From RGEC01 sp044371405 (GTDB lineage Bacteria > Bacteroidota > Bacteroidia > NS11-12g > UBA955): a DNA stretch of 38,824 nt. Made by a program: the position numbers and the translations under genes. Where the stretch lies: contig JBILTS010000006.1 of assembly GCA_044371405.1 (NCBI GenBank), positions 1-38,824 on the forward strand, written 5' to 3'. A model generated the notes under the pieces. That model was not told where the DNA came from. It did not search any database and saw nothing but the letters and a program-made list of their open reading frames with translations. Below, piece after piece: positions 8,097-15,647 of this stretch (positions are counted from its first letter, which is position 1; every line of letters starts with the position of its first letter).

Positions 8097-8837
8097 ATGA
8101 TTGAGAAAAGAACATTTAAAAAGGCATTACTGTCCTGTTTAATACTTTTTGTATGCAGCCTTACGCCTTCAAAAGCACAGGAATGGGGTTCAGACTGGAG
8201 GAGTCCCGGAAGCGGTGACAGTACGTCAAGAGATTCTTTGGCACCCGCAATGGGCAGTGGTGGCTGGGGAGAACCGGAACAATCGAACGACGTGCAGGTT
8301 AAACCTCGTGTTCCTTACAAACGATTTGTTCCGCCATACGATTCACTTCGGGAAATCATTTATTATTCCGGGGTGGTGGATGATGAGAATTGTGAAACCT
8401 GCGGTGCAGACAGCTTATACTGGCGTGCGATGCGTTATCTTACCAAGCGTTTTGGCAAGGATAACATGAAAGATAAAACCTGGGTACTGGAAAATGTGGT
8501 GGGCAATAAAATTGTGATGAAAATCACGGTGCCCATGATGGTACAAACCAACGCCTACAACAAAAGGCAGTCTGGTATGATAGAATATCGATTGGCTTTG
8601 CGATTCCAGGAAAGTCGTTATAAATACCAGTTTGGTAATTTTGTACATTTGGAAGTGGAGCGCGGCGCCGAAGCTCGCATGATTCGCACCTATCACGAAT
8701 ATTACATGCGGGTGAAAAAAGGGTATCAGAATACAGATATCTATTTGCTGGCAGCAGACCGCGATGTGAAAGAGTTTGTTGAGGGACTGAAGCGTGCCTT
8801 GCGGGGGCCTTATCAACCCGACGAGGAAGATTGGTAG
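8097..8837 (+). CDS. Secreted DUF4468-like protein
   Basis: The product is 246 residues from the ATG at 8097, which opens a clear signal peptide (KKALLSCLILFVCSLTPSKA, then QEWG). A further upstream in-frame start at 8064 would place 11 extra residues before it. A Ser/Gly/Asp-rich linker (about 30-75) leads to a domain of about 150 residues whose layout resembles DUF4468: a strand after an IIYYSGVV-like opening, a helix with SLYWRAMRYLTKRFG, then paired strands (IVMKITVPM, IEYRLALRFQESRYKYQF). DUF4468 proteins are periplasmic or surface proteins of Bacteroidota with no known biochemical role. A CETCGADS pair of cysteines is notable. The gene is single, between trhO and the rplM promoter. Confidence 0.65.
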   Translation: MIEKRTFKKALLSCLILFVCSLTPSKAQEWGSDWRSPGSGDSTSRDSLAPAMGSGGWGEPEQSNDVQVKPRVPYKRFVPPYDSLREIIYYSGVVDDENCETCGADSLYWRAMRYLTKRFGKDNMKDKTWVLENVVGNKIVMKITVPMMVQTNAYNKRQSGMIEYRLALRFQESRYKYQFGNFVHLEVERGAEARMIRTYHEYYMRVKKGYQNTDIYLLAADRDVKEFVEGLKRALRGPYQPDEEDW

Positions 8838-8915
8838 GGATGATGCTTCCGGCCGCTTTTCTATGGTCGGTTTCAGGTATAATTTTCTGATCGGTTAAAA
8901 AAAGTTGGGGATAAC

Positions 8916-8946
8916 TTGTTTTCGCAAATGTTTTTGGCTATTTTTG
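8916..8946 (+). promoter_or_regulatory. Promoter of the rplM-rpsI-rpsB-tsf cluster
   Basis: TTG (8916-8918), a 20-nt spacer, then TATTTTTG (8939-8946) is a perfect Bacteroidota promoter. The same -7 box and spacing occur before rpsT. The 30-nt leader includes AAAGGAAA about 10 nt before the GTG start. Confidence 0.8.
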
Positions 8947-8976
8947 CAACCCCAAAAATAAAAGGAAACGCACAAC

Positions 8977-9420
8977 GTGAATCCGTTAAGTACATACAAA
9001 ACTGTATCTGCCAACAAGGCAACTGTCAACAAGCGCTGGTTTGTTGTGGACGCTGATGGTCAGAATCTGGGCCGCATTGCGTCAAGGATTGCCTTTGTTC
9101 TGCGCGGCAAAAACAAACCCGATTTCACACCGCATGTAGATTGCGGCGACAATGTAATCGTTATCAACGCCGAGAAAATTCAATTGTCCGGCAGCAAGAT
9201 GGGTAACAAAGAGTACCTGCGCCACACCGGATATCCCGGTGGACAGCGTTCTACGCTGGCCAAAAATGTGAAGCCCACCAAGTTGATTGAAATGGCTGTA
9301 AAAGGCATGCTCCCCAAGAATCGTTTAGCCAGCAGGTTGTTTACCAACCTCTATGTTTACGAGGGCACCGAGCATCCCCACGAAGCACAAAAACCTGAAA
9401 ATCTGAAATTCGATATCTGA
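8977..9420 (+). CDS. rplM: 50S ribosomal protein L13
   Basis: L13 is an early-assembly protein of the large ribosomal subunit. The 147-residue product contains the family blocks WFVVDADGQNLGRIASRIA, GKNKPDFTPHVDCGD, TGYPGG and AVKGMLPKNRL. The start is GTG, preceded by a purine-rich AAGGAAA; no ATG is available near the N-terminus, and the protein aligns from its first residues with the family. It is the first gene of a four-gene translation cluster; rpsI follows after 8 nt. Confidence 0.97.
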   Translation: MNPLSTYKTVSANKATVNKRWFVVDADGQNLGRIASRIAFVLRGKNKPDFTPHVDCGDNVIVINAEKIQLSGSKMGNKEYLRHTGYPGGQRSTLAKNVKPTKLIEMAVKGMLPKNRLASRLFTNLYVYEGTEHPHEAQKPENLKFDI

Positions 9421-9428
9421 GCCAAATT

Positions 9429-9809
9429 ATGCAAAACACCTCAGGAAGAAGAAAAGCGGCAGTAGCCCGCGTTTATCTCAAAGAAGGAAATGGTACTATC
9501 ACCATCAATCACCGCGCGTTTGAAGTTTATTTTCCGTTGCCCTGGCACCGGACTTCTATTTCAAGCCCTCTTTCGGTGACCGATAATGAAGGAAAATTTG
9601 ATGTTAATGTGAATGTACGCGGCGGCGGCATCAGCGGACAGGCAGAAGCCATCCGTTTGGGCATAGCCAAGGCACTCACCGATTTAAATGCCGAATTTAA
9701 ACCTGCCCTCAGGGCCGCCGGTTTCATGACCCGCGACTCACGCGTTGTAGAACGTAAGAAGAGTGGTCAGAAAAAAGCCCGTAAGCGTTTCCAATTCTCT
9801 AAGCGTTAA
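9429..9809 (+). CDS. rpsI: 30S ribosomal protein S9
   Basis: S9 sits in the head of the small subunit, and its C-terminal tail reaches the P-site tRNA. The 126-residue product has the N-terminal GRRKAAVARVYL block, VRGGGISGQAEAIRLGIA, and the basic tail ending in QFSKR that contacts tRNA. It is translationally close to rplM (8-nt gap), the usual pairing, and is followed by rpsB after 9 nt. Confidence 0.97.
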   Translation: MQNTSGRRKAAVARVYLKEGNGTITINHRAFEVYFPLPWHRTSISSPLSVTDNEGKFDVNVNVRGGGISGQAEAIRLGIAKALTDLNAEFKPALRAAGFMTRDSRVVERKKSGQKKARKRFQFSKR

Positions 9810-9818
9810 TACAACAAC

Positions 9819-10562
9819 ATGGCCTATACCCAACAAGATCTTCTGGATGCCGGTGTACACTTCGGTCACCTTACCCGCAAGTGGAATCCCAAAATGGCTC
9901 CCTATATTTTCATGGAGCAGAATGGTATCCATATTATTGATTTGAAGAAAACCGAAGCCAAACTGGAAGAAGCCAAAGCCGCCATTCGCAATATTGCGAA
10001 ATCCGGTCGCAGAATACTGTTTGTGGCTACCAAAAAGCAAGCCCAGGAAATAGTGGCAGAGCATGCAAGACGTGCCAACATGCCCTACGTTACTGAGCGC
10101 TGGCTGGGTGGCATGCTTACCAACTTTCAGACTGTTCGTCGCAGCATCAAGCGCATGCAGAACATTGATAAAATGGCAACTGACGGCACATTCGAGCGTA
10201 TCAACAAAAAAGAACGTTTGATGTTGGACCGCGAAAAAGCAAAATTGTCCAGAATGCTTGGTGGCATTGAAGATATGAGCAAACTTCCCGGTGCCATTCT
10301 GATGGTTGACGTTAAGCGTGAGCACATCGCCGTTGCCGAGAGCCATCGTTTGGGTATTCCTTGTTTTGGCTTGGTAGATACCAACTCAGATCCAACCGTT
10401 GTAGATTTTGCTATCCCCGGAAACGATGATGCTTCAAAAAGCATCAACCTGATTATTTCTGAGCTGGCAGACGCCATCATTGAAGGAACACAGGAACGTC
10501 GCCGTGAGAAGCCTGAAGAAGATGCCCCTGAAAACAAAGAGGCAGTTACTTCAGAAGCGTAA
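9819..10562 (+). CDS. rpsB: 30S ribosomal protein S2
   Basis: S2 joins the 30S subunit late at the head-body junction near S1. The 247-residue protein shows the GVHFGHLTRKWNPKMAPYIF opening, the VTERWLGGMLTNFQT block and the GIPCFGLVDTNSDP block typical of S2, plus an acidic C-terminal tail (about 228-247). It lies between rpsI (9 nt upstream) and tsf (48 nt downstream). Confidence 0.97.
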   Translation: MAYTQQDLLDAGVHFGHLTRKWNPKMAPYIFMEQNGIHIIDLKKTEAKLEEAKAAIRNIAKSGRRILFVATKKQAQEIVAEHARRANMPYVTERWLGGMLTNFQTVRRSIKRMQNIDKMATDGTFERINKKERLMLDREKAKLSRMLGGIEDMSKLPGAILMVDVKREHIAVAESHRLGIPCFGLVDTNSDPTVVDFAIPGNDDASKSINLIISELADAIIEGTQERRREKPEEDAPENKEAVTSEA

Positions 10563-10610
10563 TCTGATCTTTACACACTAACCCATTATTTAATTTTTAA
10601 TAACCAAACT

Positions 10611-11441
10611 ATGAGCATTAGTGCTGCTGATGTAAATAAATTGCGCCAGATGACCGGAGCCGGTTTGATGGATTGCAAAAAGGCCCTAACCGAAACCAAT
10701 GGTGATTTTGAAGCGGCCATGGATTATCTCCGCAAAAAGGGAGCAAAAATTTCTGCCAACCGCGCAGATCGTGAAGCGTCGGAAGGTGCAGTAATTGCTG
10801 TAACCTCGGCCGATTCTAAAAAAGGAGCTGCCATCAAGCTTACCTGTGAAACTGATTTCGTGGGCAAGAACGAAGCATTTGTAGCTTTTGCAAAAGAAAT
10901 TGCTGAAGCTGCTTTGAGTGCAGAGCCCGCAACCCTGGAAGATCTTAAAAATCTGTCAATATCCGGTGGTACGATCGCTGGCCGTTTGTTGGATGAAGTT
11001 GCCAAAATTGGCGAAAAGATTGACGTTACTGCCTATGCCCTGGTTAAAGGGGAGAATGTGGTTTCATACATACACGGGGCAAACCGCATCGGAGTGTTGG
11101 TGGAAATGAACAATACACCCTCTGAGGCCAATACAGCTGCCGGCAAGGACGTAGCCATGCAGATTGCTGCCATGAATCCTATTGCCGTAGATAAATCAGA
11201 TGTTTCTGCAGATGTAGTTGCCCGCGAAATGGAAATCGGTCGTGAACAGGCCCGTGCAGAAGGCAAGCCAGAAGCCATCCTGGACAAGATTGCCCAGGGT
11301 AAGGTTGAGAAGTTCTACAAGGAAAGCACCCTGCTGAATCAGGAATTTGTGAAAGACAACAGCAAATCTGTTGGAAAAATGCTGACTGACGTTGAACCCG
11401 GTTTGACTGTAAAACAATTCAAAAGAATTCAATTAGGATAA
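10611..11441 (+). CDS. tsf: Translation elongation factor Ts
   Basis: EF-Ts recharges EF-Tu by releasing GDP. The product is 276 residues with the N-terminal UBA-like motif (LRQMTGAGLMDCKKAL, about 9-24), the conserved TDFVGKNEAF EF-Tu contact motif near residue 82, a core of two dimerisation subdomains, and a C-terminal segment ending FKRIQLG. It is the last gene before a strong intrinsic terminator, so it ends the ribosomal transcript. Confidence 0.97.
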   Translation: MSISAADVNKLRQMTGAGLMDCKKALTETNGDFEAAMDYLRKKGAKISANRADREASEGAVIAVTSADSKKGAAIKLTCETDFVGKNEAFVAFAKEIAEAALSAEPATLEDLKNLSISGGTIAGRLLDEVAKIGEKIDVTAYALVKGENVVSYIHGANRIGVLVEMNNTPSEANTAAGKDVAMQIAAMNPIAVDKSDVSADVVAREMEIGREQARAEGKPEAILDKIAQGKVEKFYKESTLLNQEFVKDNSKSVGKMLTDVEPGLTVKQFKRIQLG

Positions 11442-11450
11442 TCAGATATC

Positions 11451-11486
11451 AAAAAAAATCCCCCAAATTTGGGGGATTTTTTTTTG
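11451..11486 (+). terminator. Intrinsic terminator after tsf
   Basis: The near-perfect palindrome AAAATCCCCCAAA/TTTGGGGGATTTT is followed by a run of T and begins 9 nt after the tsf stop. This is a strong rho-independent terminator for the ribosomal cluster. Confidence 0.92.
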
Positions 11487-11505
11487 TACCCATAAATAAC
11501 CCATC

Positions 11506-12219
11506 ATGAAATACAAACGCGTACTCCTAAAACTGAGTGGTGAAAGCCTGCAGGGCGATCAGCAATACGGCATTGACCCCAAAATGTTGGAACAATATGC
11601 ACTGGAAGTGAAGAAAGCGGCAGCACTTGGTGTGGAAATAGCCATTGTAATTGGTGGCGGAAATATATTCCGCGGCTTGAAAGGTGCTCAGGGTGGGGTG
11701 GTTGACCGTGCTACCGGCGATTATATGGGTATGCTGGCCACCATGATCAATGCCATGGCCTTGCAGGGTGCTTTTGAAAAGGCAGGGCTGGTAACACGTT
11801 TATTGTCTGCCATAAAGATGGAGCAAATATCAGAGCCGTTCATACGCAGAAGGGCCATGCGTCATCTGGAAAAGGGCAGGGTTGTGATATTTGGTGCCGG
11901 AACGGGCAATCCTTACTTCACCACAGATACGGCAGCATCGCTACGTGCCGTTGAGATAGAGGCCGATGTGGTCATTAAGGGTACTCGTGTGGACGGGATT
12001 TATTCTGCAGATCCAGAAAAAGTGCCCGATGCAAAGAAATTTGACAGCATTTCATTCAAAGATGTGTATGATCTTGGATTGGAAGTGATGGACCTTACAG
12101 CCATTACCCTTTGTCAGGAAAATAAGAAGCCCATCATTGTTTTTGATATGAACAAACCCGGCAATTTCAGCCGATTGCTAAACGGAGAATCGGTGGGTAC
12201 ACTGGTTCACGGCGAATAA
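11506..12219 (+). CDS. pyrH: UMP kinase
   Basis: PyrH phosphorylates UMP to UDP with ATP in pyrimidine nucleotide synthesis and acts as a hexamer. The 237-residue protein belongs to the amino acid kinase fold. It has LLKLSGESLQG at the start, the IVIGGGNIFRG nucleotide loop, the DYMGMLATMINAMAL motif, the GTGNPYFTTDTAA block, and VVIKGTRVDGIYSADP. It begins 20 nt after the tsf terminator. No TAnnTTTG box was found in the gap, so its transcription depends on read-through or a degenerate promoter. In many Bacteroidota frr follows pyrH; here a metallopeptidase gene does. Confidence 0.96.
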   Translation: MKYKRVLLKLSGESLQGDQQYGIDPKMLEQYALEVKKAAALGVEIAIVIGGGNIFRGLKGAQGGVVDRATGDYMGMLATMINAMALQGAFEKAGLVTRLLSAIKMEQISEPFIRRRAMRHLEKGRVVIFGAGTGNPYFTTDTAASLRAVEIEADVVIKGTRVDGIYSADPEKVPDAKKFDSISFKDVYDLGLEVMDLTAITLCQENKKPIIVFDMNKPGNFSRLLNGESVGTLVHGE

Positions 12220-12249
12220 TATTCCACAACGTTTTTGCGTTGTTTGGGT

Positions 12250-12861
12250 ATGAGATTCTTTTTAACCGCTTTTTTGGCTCCGCTGCTCATCACTTGTCAA
12301 TCAGACACAGTTACTAAGTTGGTAGAGGCCGAAGACTCATCTTCAACGGCTTTATTGCCGCTGTCTGATGTTTCCGACAGGCGAATACAATTGCTGGCAA
12401 GGGAGCTCAGGTTGTTTTATGGAATGAAGGTTGGGGTATTGCCGCGCAAGGCAATGCCGGAAAATAGCCGATTGAAGAGCACCGACAGATACAGTGCACC
12501 AGCCATGTTGGAATGGTTGAAAAAGCAGAAACCGAGCAATTATGACCGGATTCTGGGTGTAACCACCCGTGATATTTATACCCGGAAGGGGCCCTATCCG
12601 CATTGGGGTATTTTTGGATTGGGCTATAAGCCCGGGGAAGCGTGCATCGTGTCTGAATTTCGATTGAAGCAATTCGGCAACAGAACAGATACATTTCTTA
12701 CGCTGGTAACCTTACATGAAATGGGCCACAATCTGGGTTTACCGCATTGTGCAAAGCATCCGTCTTGCTTAATGAATGATGCTAAGGGTACTGCCAAAAC
12801 ATTGTTTTCAGAAAAGAAATGGCTTTGTAGAAATTGCCGTGCCTTTTTGAAGAAGACATAA
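12250..12861 (+). CDS. Archaemetzincin-like zinc metallopeptidase, probable lipoprotein
   Basis: The product is 203 residues. The N-terminus is a lipoprotein-type signal (FLTAFLAPLLIT, then Cys16). The archaemetzincin signature is present: HExxHxxG as H156-E157-H160, third zinc ligand His166 (GLPHC), then Cys167, Cys173, Met175, and Cys193-x2-Cys196, 17 residues after the Met. The zinc-site cysteine pair has five residues between the cysteines, where the known motif has four. The upstream block ILGVTTRDIY...FGLGY also fits archaemetzincins. A peptidase role is inferred; no substrate is known for bacterial members. The start is the ATG at 12250; an in-frame TTG at 12235 is less likely. It lies 30 nt after pyrH, and a small ACAACG/CGTTGT hairpin occupies that gap. 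Confidence 0.85.
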   Translation: MRFFLTAFLAPLLITCQSDTVTKLVEAEDSSSTALLPLSDVSDRRIQLLARELRLFYGMKVGVLPRKAMPENSRLKSTDRYSAPAMLEWLKKQKPSNYDRILGVTTRDIYTRKGPYPHWGIFGLGYKPGEACIVSEFRLKQFGNRTDTFLTLVTLHEMGHNLGLPHCAKHPSCLMNDAKGTAKTLFSEKKWLCRNCRAFLKKT

Positions 12862-12863
12862 AA

Positions 12864-12887
12864 AAAGCCACCCTATCGGGTGGCTTT
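12864..12887. terminator. Terminator between the archaemetzincin gene and rpsT
   Basis: The inverted repeat AAAGCCACCC-TATC-GGGTGGCTTT is followed on the minus strand by a T-run, making it a good terminator for rpsT. On the plus strand the T-tract is short, so termination from the left is probably weaker. Confidence 0.8.
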
Positions 12888-12906
12888 CAATGGTTTATTT
12901 CTAAAA

Positions 12907-13161
12907 TTAAGCCAGAGAGTCAACGTGCTTTTTCAAGCTGCTCTTCAGGTTTCCGGCTTTGTTTTTGTGAATGATGTTTTTCTTGGCCAGCTTGTCAAGC
13001 ATGCTGAATGCCTTTGATAACAATCCTTCTGCTTCGCCTTTGTTTTCTGCTTTGCGGATTGCTTTAACCACGGTGCGGGCAGTTTTATGCTGGTAGCGGT
13101 TTACATCCCGCTTGGCTTCGTTAGCCCTGATGCGTTTGATTGCTGATTTATGATTTGCCAT
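12907..13161 (-). CDS. rpsT: 30S ribosomal protein S20
   Basis: S20 is a primary 16S rRNA-binding protein made of long helices. The 84-residue product starts MANHKSAIKRIRANEAKR, the standard S20 N-terminus, and is rich in Lys, Arg and Ala throughout. A longer in-frame start at 13182 adds seven residues not found in the family and overlaps the promoter box, so the ATG at 13161 is used. A perfect promoter lies upstream and a terminator downstream, so it is a single-gene transcript. Confidence 0.96.
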   Translation of the reverse strand: MANHKSAIKRIRANEAKRDVNRYQHKTARTVVKAIRKAENKGEAEGLLSKAFSMLDKLAKKNIIHKNKAGNLKSSLKKHVDSLA

Positions 13162-13179
13162 TTTCCGAAAAAAGGACTG

Positions 13180-13210
13180 CAAAAATAACTATAAACATTG
13201 AATTTATCAA
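13180..13210 (-). promoter_or_regulatory. Promoter of rpsT
   Basis: On the minus strand TTG (13208-13210), 20 nt, then TATTTTTG (13180-13187). The box and spacing are identical to the rplM promoter, which suggests a shared strong ribosomal-protein promoter type. Confidence 0.8.
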
Positions 13211-13224
13211 GAGAAAACGAAAAA

Positions 13225-13557
13225 TTATCCGTTTTCCGGGGCAATGCGAACGATTAAACCCCTCAAATGGGGGTTTATATGGATCTGACAACCCAGCCGA
13301 CTGTTGTTTTTTACAAAAAATGCCTGATCGAGCATGGCCAATTCATCATCAGAAGCTTCGGGTAGGGGGTGGTTGCTTTCCACATACACCTGGCAGGTGG
13401 CGCACATGGCCATACCACCGCATTCTCCTTTAACGGGCAGATCGTGCAATTTGCACACTTCCATCAGGTTTAAATTCATGTCGGTAGGAGCAGTTACGCT
13501 GTGTGTAACCCCTTCGCGGTCAATGATGCTAATTTCAATGTCGTTATTCACCTGCAT
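13225..13557 (-). CDS. [2Fe-2S] ferredoxin, adrenodoxin type
   Basis: This is a 110-residue soluble electron carrier. The cluster ligands are Cys46, Cys52, Cys55 and Cys90 in the pattern C-x5-C-x2-C...C (ECGGMAMCATC and RLGCQI), which is that of adrenodoxin-like or plant-type vertebrate ferredoxins. The acidic stretch PEASDDELAMLD is the usual partner-binding helix. It lies 16 nt after the histidine phosphatase gene on the same strand and is probably cotranscribed with it. A TAATTTTG box sits almost on top of the ATG (13559-13566), too close for a normal start, so it may be chance. The partner enzyme is not evident from the context. Confidence 0.9.
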   Translation of the reverse strand: MQVNNDIEISIIDREGVTHSVTAPTDMNLNLMEVCKLHDLPVKGECGGMAMCATCQVYVESNHPLPEASDDELAMLDQAFFVKNNSRLGCQIHINPHLRGLIVRIAPENG

Positions 13558-13573
13558 ACAAAATTACGGAATC

Positions 13574-14230
13574 CTAAGCCAGATGAGCAGTGCAATTATG
13601 CAGCACAATGCGGTAATGGCTTTCATGAAGTTGTTTTTGCAGAACGTAAAGGCAGACGTTGTTGTGTTCGAAGTCATCCATCAGGTGCAGCGGATGTCCG
13701 GTCATCAGGCATAAAAAGCTGCGCATGGCCCTGCCGTGCATGCAAACGAGTGCGGGTTTATCCGAAATATGAGCTTCAATGGTTTCCAGGCCTAGCTTTT
13801 GTCTCTCAAAAAGGGCCAGGGGCGTTTCTCCGCCCTCCACAGCTTCGTGGAGGTTACCGGTTCTCCAGGATGCAACCATCGCATGAAACCGCGCCGAGCT
13901 CTCGGGTGTGGGGACCAGCCCTTCCATAACGCCCCAGTTAATCTCATCGAGTTCAGGAACAATCTTTTTAACAGTATTGTTATTTTCAACGAAAGGGGCC
14001 ACCGTCTGATGGGTTCGTTTGAGCTGGCTTACAAATATGGGATCGAAACTGAGGTGGCTGTATGCTTCAAAAAATCTTTGTGCCTGCCAGAGGCCTGTTT
14101 CATTGAGATCCGTATCCACGCCACAACCCTGCACAATCCCCATTTTATTAAAATCGGTTTGTCCGTGGCGTATTAAATAAATTGTTTTTATGGTCACAGA
14201 AGCTGAATTTTGCGGAAGATTGGACTCCAT
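13574..14230 (-). CDS. Histidine phosphatase family protein (phosphoglycerate mutase-like)
   Basis: This is about 218 residues from the ATG at 14230. The phosphate-accepting motif RHGQTDFN and the second catalytic His (VCMHGRAMR), with the acidic donor region ELDEINWGVMEG, place it in the histidine phosphatase superfamily. The substrate cannot be told (phosphosugars, alpha-ribazole-P and others are possible). Start choice is uncertain: ATG at 14257, ATG at 14230 or GTG at 14197 are all in frame. The first two overlap the 5' end of the divergent thioesterase gene, and the GTG would reduce the overlap to 8 bp. I prefer 14230 because a TATATTCG -7-like sequence lies just upstream (14245-14252, minus). 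Confidence 0.85.
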   Translation of the reverse strand: MESNLPQNSASVTIKTIYLIRHGQTDFNKMGIVQGCGVDTDLNETGLWQAQRFFEAYSHLSFDPIFVSQLKRTHQTVAPFVENNNTVKKIVPELDEINWGVMEGLVPTPESSARFHAMVASWRTGNLHEAVEGGETPLALFERQKLGLETIEAHISDKPALVCMHGRAMRSFLCLMTGHPLHLMDDFEHNNVCLYVLQKQLHESHYRIVLHNCTAHLA

Positions 14231-14663
14231 TTTTTTTGACCCCACGAATATAACCACAGCCGCATTAAACGAGCGTTGTAAAAATACGTTGAATACAGCT
14301 TTGGGTATTGTTTTTACGGAAATAGGCCCTGATTACCTGTGTGCGGAAATGCCGGTGGATGATAGAACCATACAGCCACTGGGTATGTTAAATGGGGGTG
14401 CTTCATTATCGTTGATAGAAACCCTGGGAAGCATGGCGGGCAATCTTTGCCTTGAGCGGTCAAATTGGGTGGCATTTGGGCAGTCTGTCACTTGTAACCA
14501 TATCAAACCTGCTTTTGAGGGAGAGGTGGTGACAGGTAAGGCCACAGCGATCCATCTCGGCAGAACATCACAGGTTTGGGAGGTGAATATCTGCAATCAA
14601 AAAGGCGTCAGAATCTGCAAAGGATCCATCACCCTGGCCGTAGTACCCTTGAAAATGCCATGA
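14190..14663 (+). CDS. PaaI-type hotdog thioesterase, candidate DHNA-CoA hydrolase
   Basis: The 157-residue hotdog-fold acyl-CoA thioesterase has the PaaI-class active-site helix LNGGASLSLIETLGS (Glu in SLIET as catalytic acid) and the strand motif VTGKATAIHLGRTSQVWEV. Its stop overlaps the start of the isochorismate synthase gene (ATGA), so the two are translationally coupled. Hotdog proteins in menaquinone operons hydrolyse 1,4-dihydroxy-2-naphthoyl-CoA (MenI), so that is the likely role by context, but the sequence alone does not prove the substrate. The 5' end overlaps the divergent phosphatase gene; a downstream start could remove some of this overlap. Confidence 0.85.
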   Translation: MVTEAEFCGRLDSIFFDPTNITTAALNERCKNTLNTALGIVFTEIGPDYLCAEMPVDDRTIQPLGMLNGGASLSLIETLGSMAGNLCLERSNWVAFGQSVTCNHIKPAFEGEVVTGKATAIHLGRTSQVWEVNICNQKGVRICKGSITLAVVPLKMP

Positions 14664-15646
14664 GCATTGGTTTTGCTATATGGCGTTCGCCCGGTGAAAA
14701 TCCGGTGGGGTTATGGGGTGAATTTCAATCAGCGGAACTTCCGCAAATAAATCTTGATGAAGGATTTGTATTCAAACCATGGGACGCGCAGGCCCCGTGC
14801 TACTATTTAAGGGGGCAGTTATGCTCAGATATTCATTTGTTGCAAAGCTGGACTGATAACATAAAGGTCGTTGATCATGGTAATCATCAAGTGATGCAGC
14901 CGTCGGCTTGGCAAGGTTATATAGATAGTATACAACAGAATATTTCCGAGGGCAAAGTGCATAAGGTTGTTGCCGCAAGGCAAATGATATGCAACACCAG
15001 GAATTCACTTTTTAGTGCGTTTTTAACGGCTTGTGAGCGCTATCCTGAAGCATTTGTCAGCATTGTTCATCACCCGCAGTTTGGCACCTGGCTTGGGGCA
15101 ACTCCGGAAATCCTGATACAGCCCCGAGCGGAAGACTGGGAAACTGTATCCATGGCGGGAACATTGCTGGACGAAGGCGCGGAATGGACAGGTAAGGAGA
15201 TTGATGAAAATGCAGCCACGCAGCAGTTTTTGGAGCAGGTTTTACATCAGATGGGTGCACAGATTATTGAATCCGGCAAAGCCGATGTAATCCGTGCCGG
15301 GACACTGCGGCATCTGGTTAAACCTTATCGATTTACATTGCCAAAGAGTAAGATACTGGAATTAACAGCACGCTTGCACCCCACACCTGCTGTGGGTGGC
15401 TTACCCAAAGAAATTGCATTATCCATTATCGCTGCCGGTGAGCATCAAGACAGGGGTTTGTTTACGGGCTACCTGGGTTATTTTCGAGAGGGAAGGCCTC
15501 ATTTATGGGTTAATCTGCGTTGTTGCGAATGGCGGGGTACATACGCAGTATTGCATGCAGGAGCAGGTATTAATTCCTTGAGCAAAGCCAATGCGGAATG
15601 GGCGGAAACAGCGGCAAAAATGCAAACAATAGGATCCTGTCTGTAA
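14660..15646 (+). CDS. menF: Isochorismate synthase
   Basis: The product is 328 residues of the chorismate-binding family. It carries KVVAARQM, the FGTWLGATPEIL block, the TARLHPTPAVGGLP motif diagnostic of isochorismate synthases, and the C-terminal GEHQDRGLFTGYLGYF magnesium-binding segment, ending with AGAGINSLSKANAEWAET. It converts chorismate to isochorismate, the first committed step of menaquinone synthesis; an enterobactin-type role is unlikely without siderophore genes nearby. The start ATG at 14660 overlaps the thioesterase stop. It is shorter at the N-terminus than the E. coli enzyme, as is common in Bacteroidota. menD is not in the window. It ends one base before a convergent gene. 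Confidence 0.92.
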   Translation: MSIGFAIWRSPGENPVGLWGEFQSAELPQINLDEGFVFKPWDAQAPCYYLRGQLCSDIHLLQSWTDNIKVVDHGNHQVMQPSAWQGYIDSIQQNISEGKVHKVVAARQMICNTRNSLFSAFLTACERYPEAFVSIVHHPQFGTWLGATPEILIQPRAEDWETVSMAGTLLDEGAEWTGKEIDENAATQQFLEQVLHQMGAQIIESGKADVIRAGTLRHLVKPYRFTLPKSKILELTARLHPTPAVGGLPKEIALSIIAAGEHQDRGLFTGYLGYFREGRPHLWVNLRCCEWRGTYAVLHAGAGINSLSKANAEWAETAAKMQTIGSCL

Positions 15647-15647
15647 T

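Noticed and set aside
12226..12243. ACAACG/CGTTGT hairpin between pyrH and the metallopeptidase gene as a terminator or riboswitch
   Set aside because: It has a six-base stem without a T-run after it, and no conserved riboswitch features.
13559..13566. TAATTTTG box directly before the ferredoxin ATG as its promoter
   Set aside because: It lies 1 nt from the ATG, so transcription would start inside the gene; no -33 element is present, and cotranscription with the phosphatase gene explains expression.
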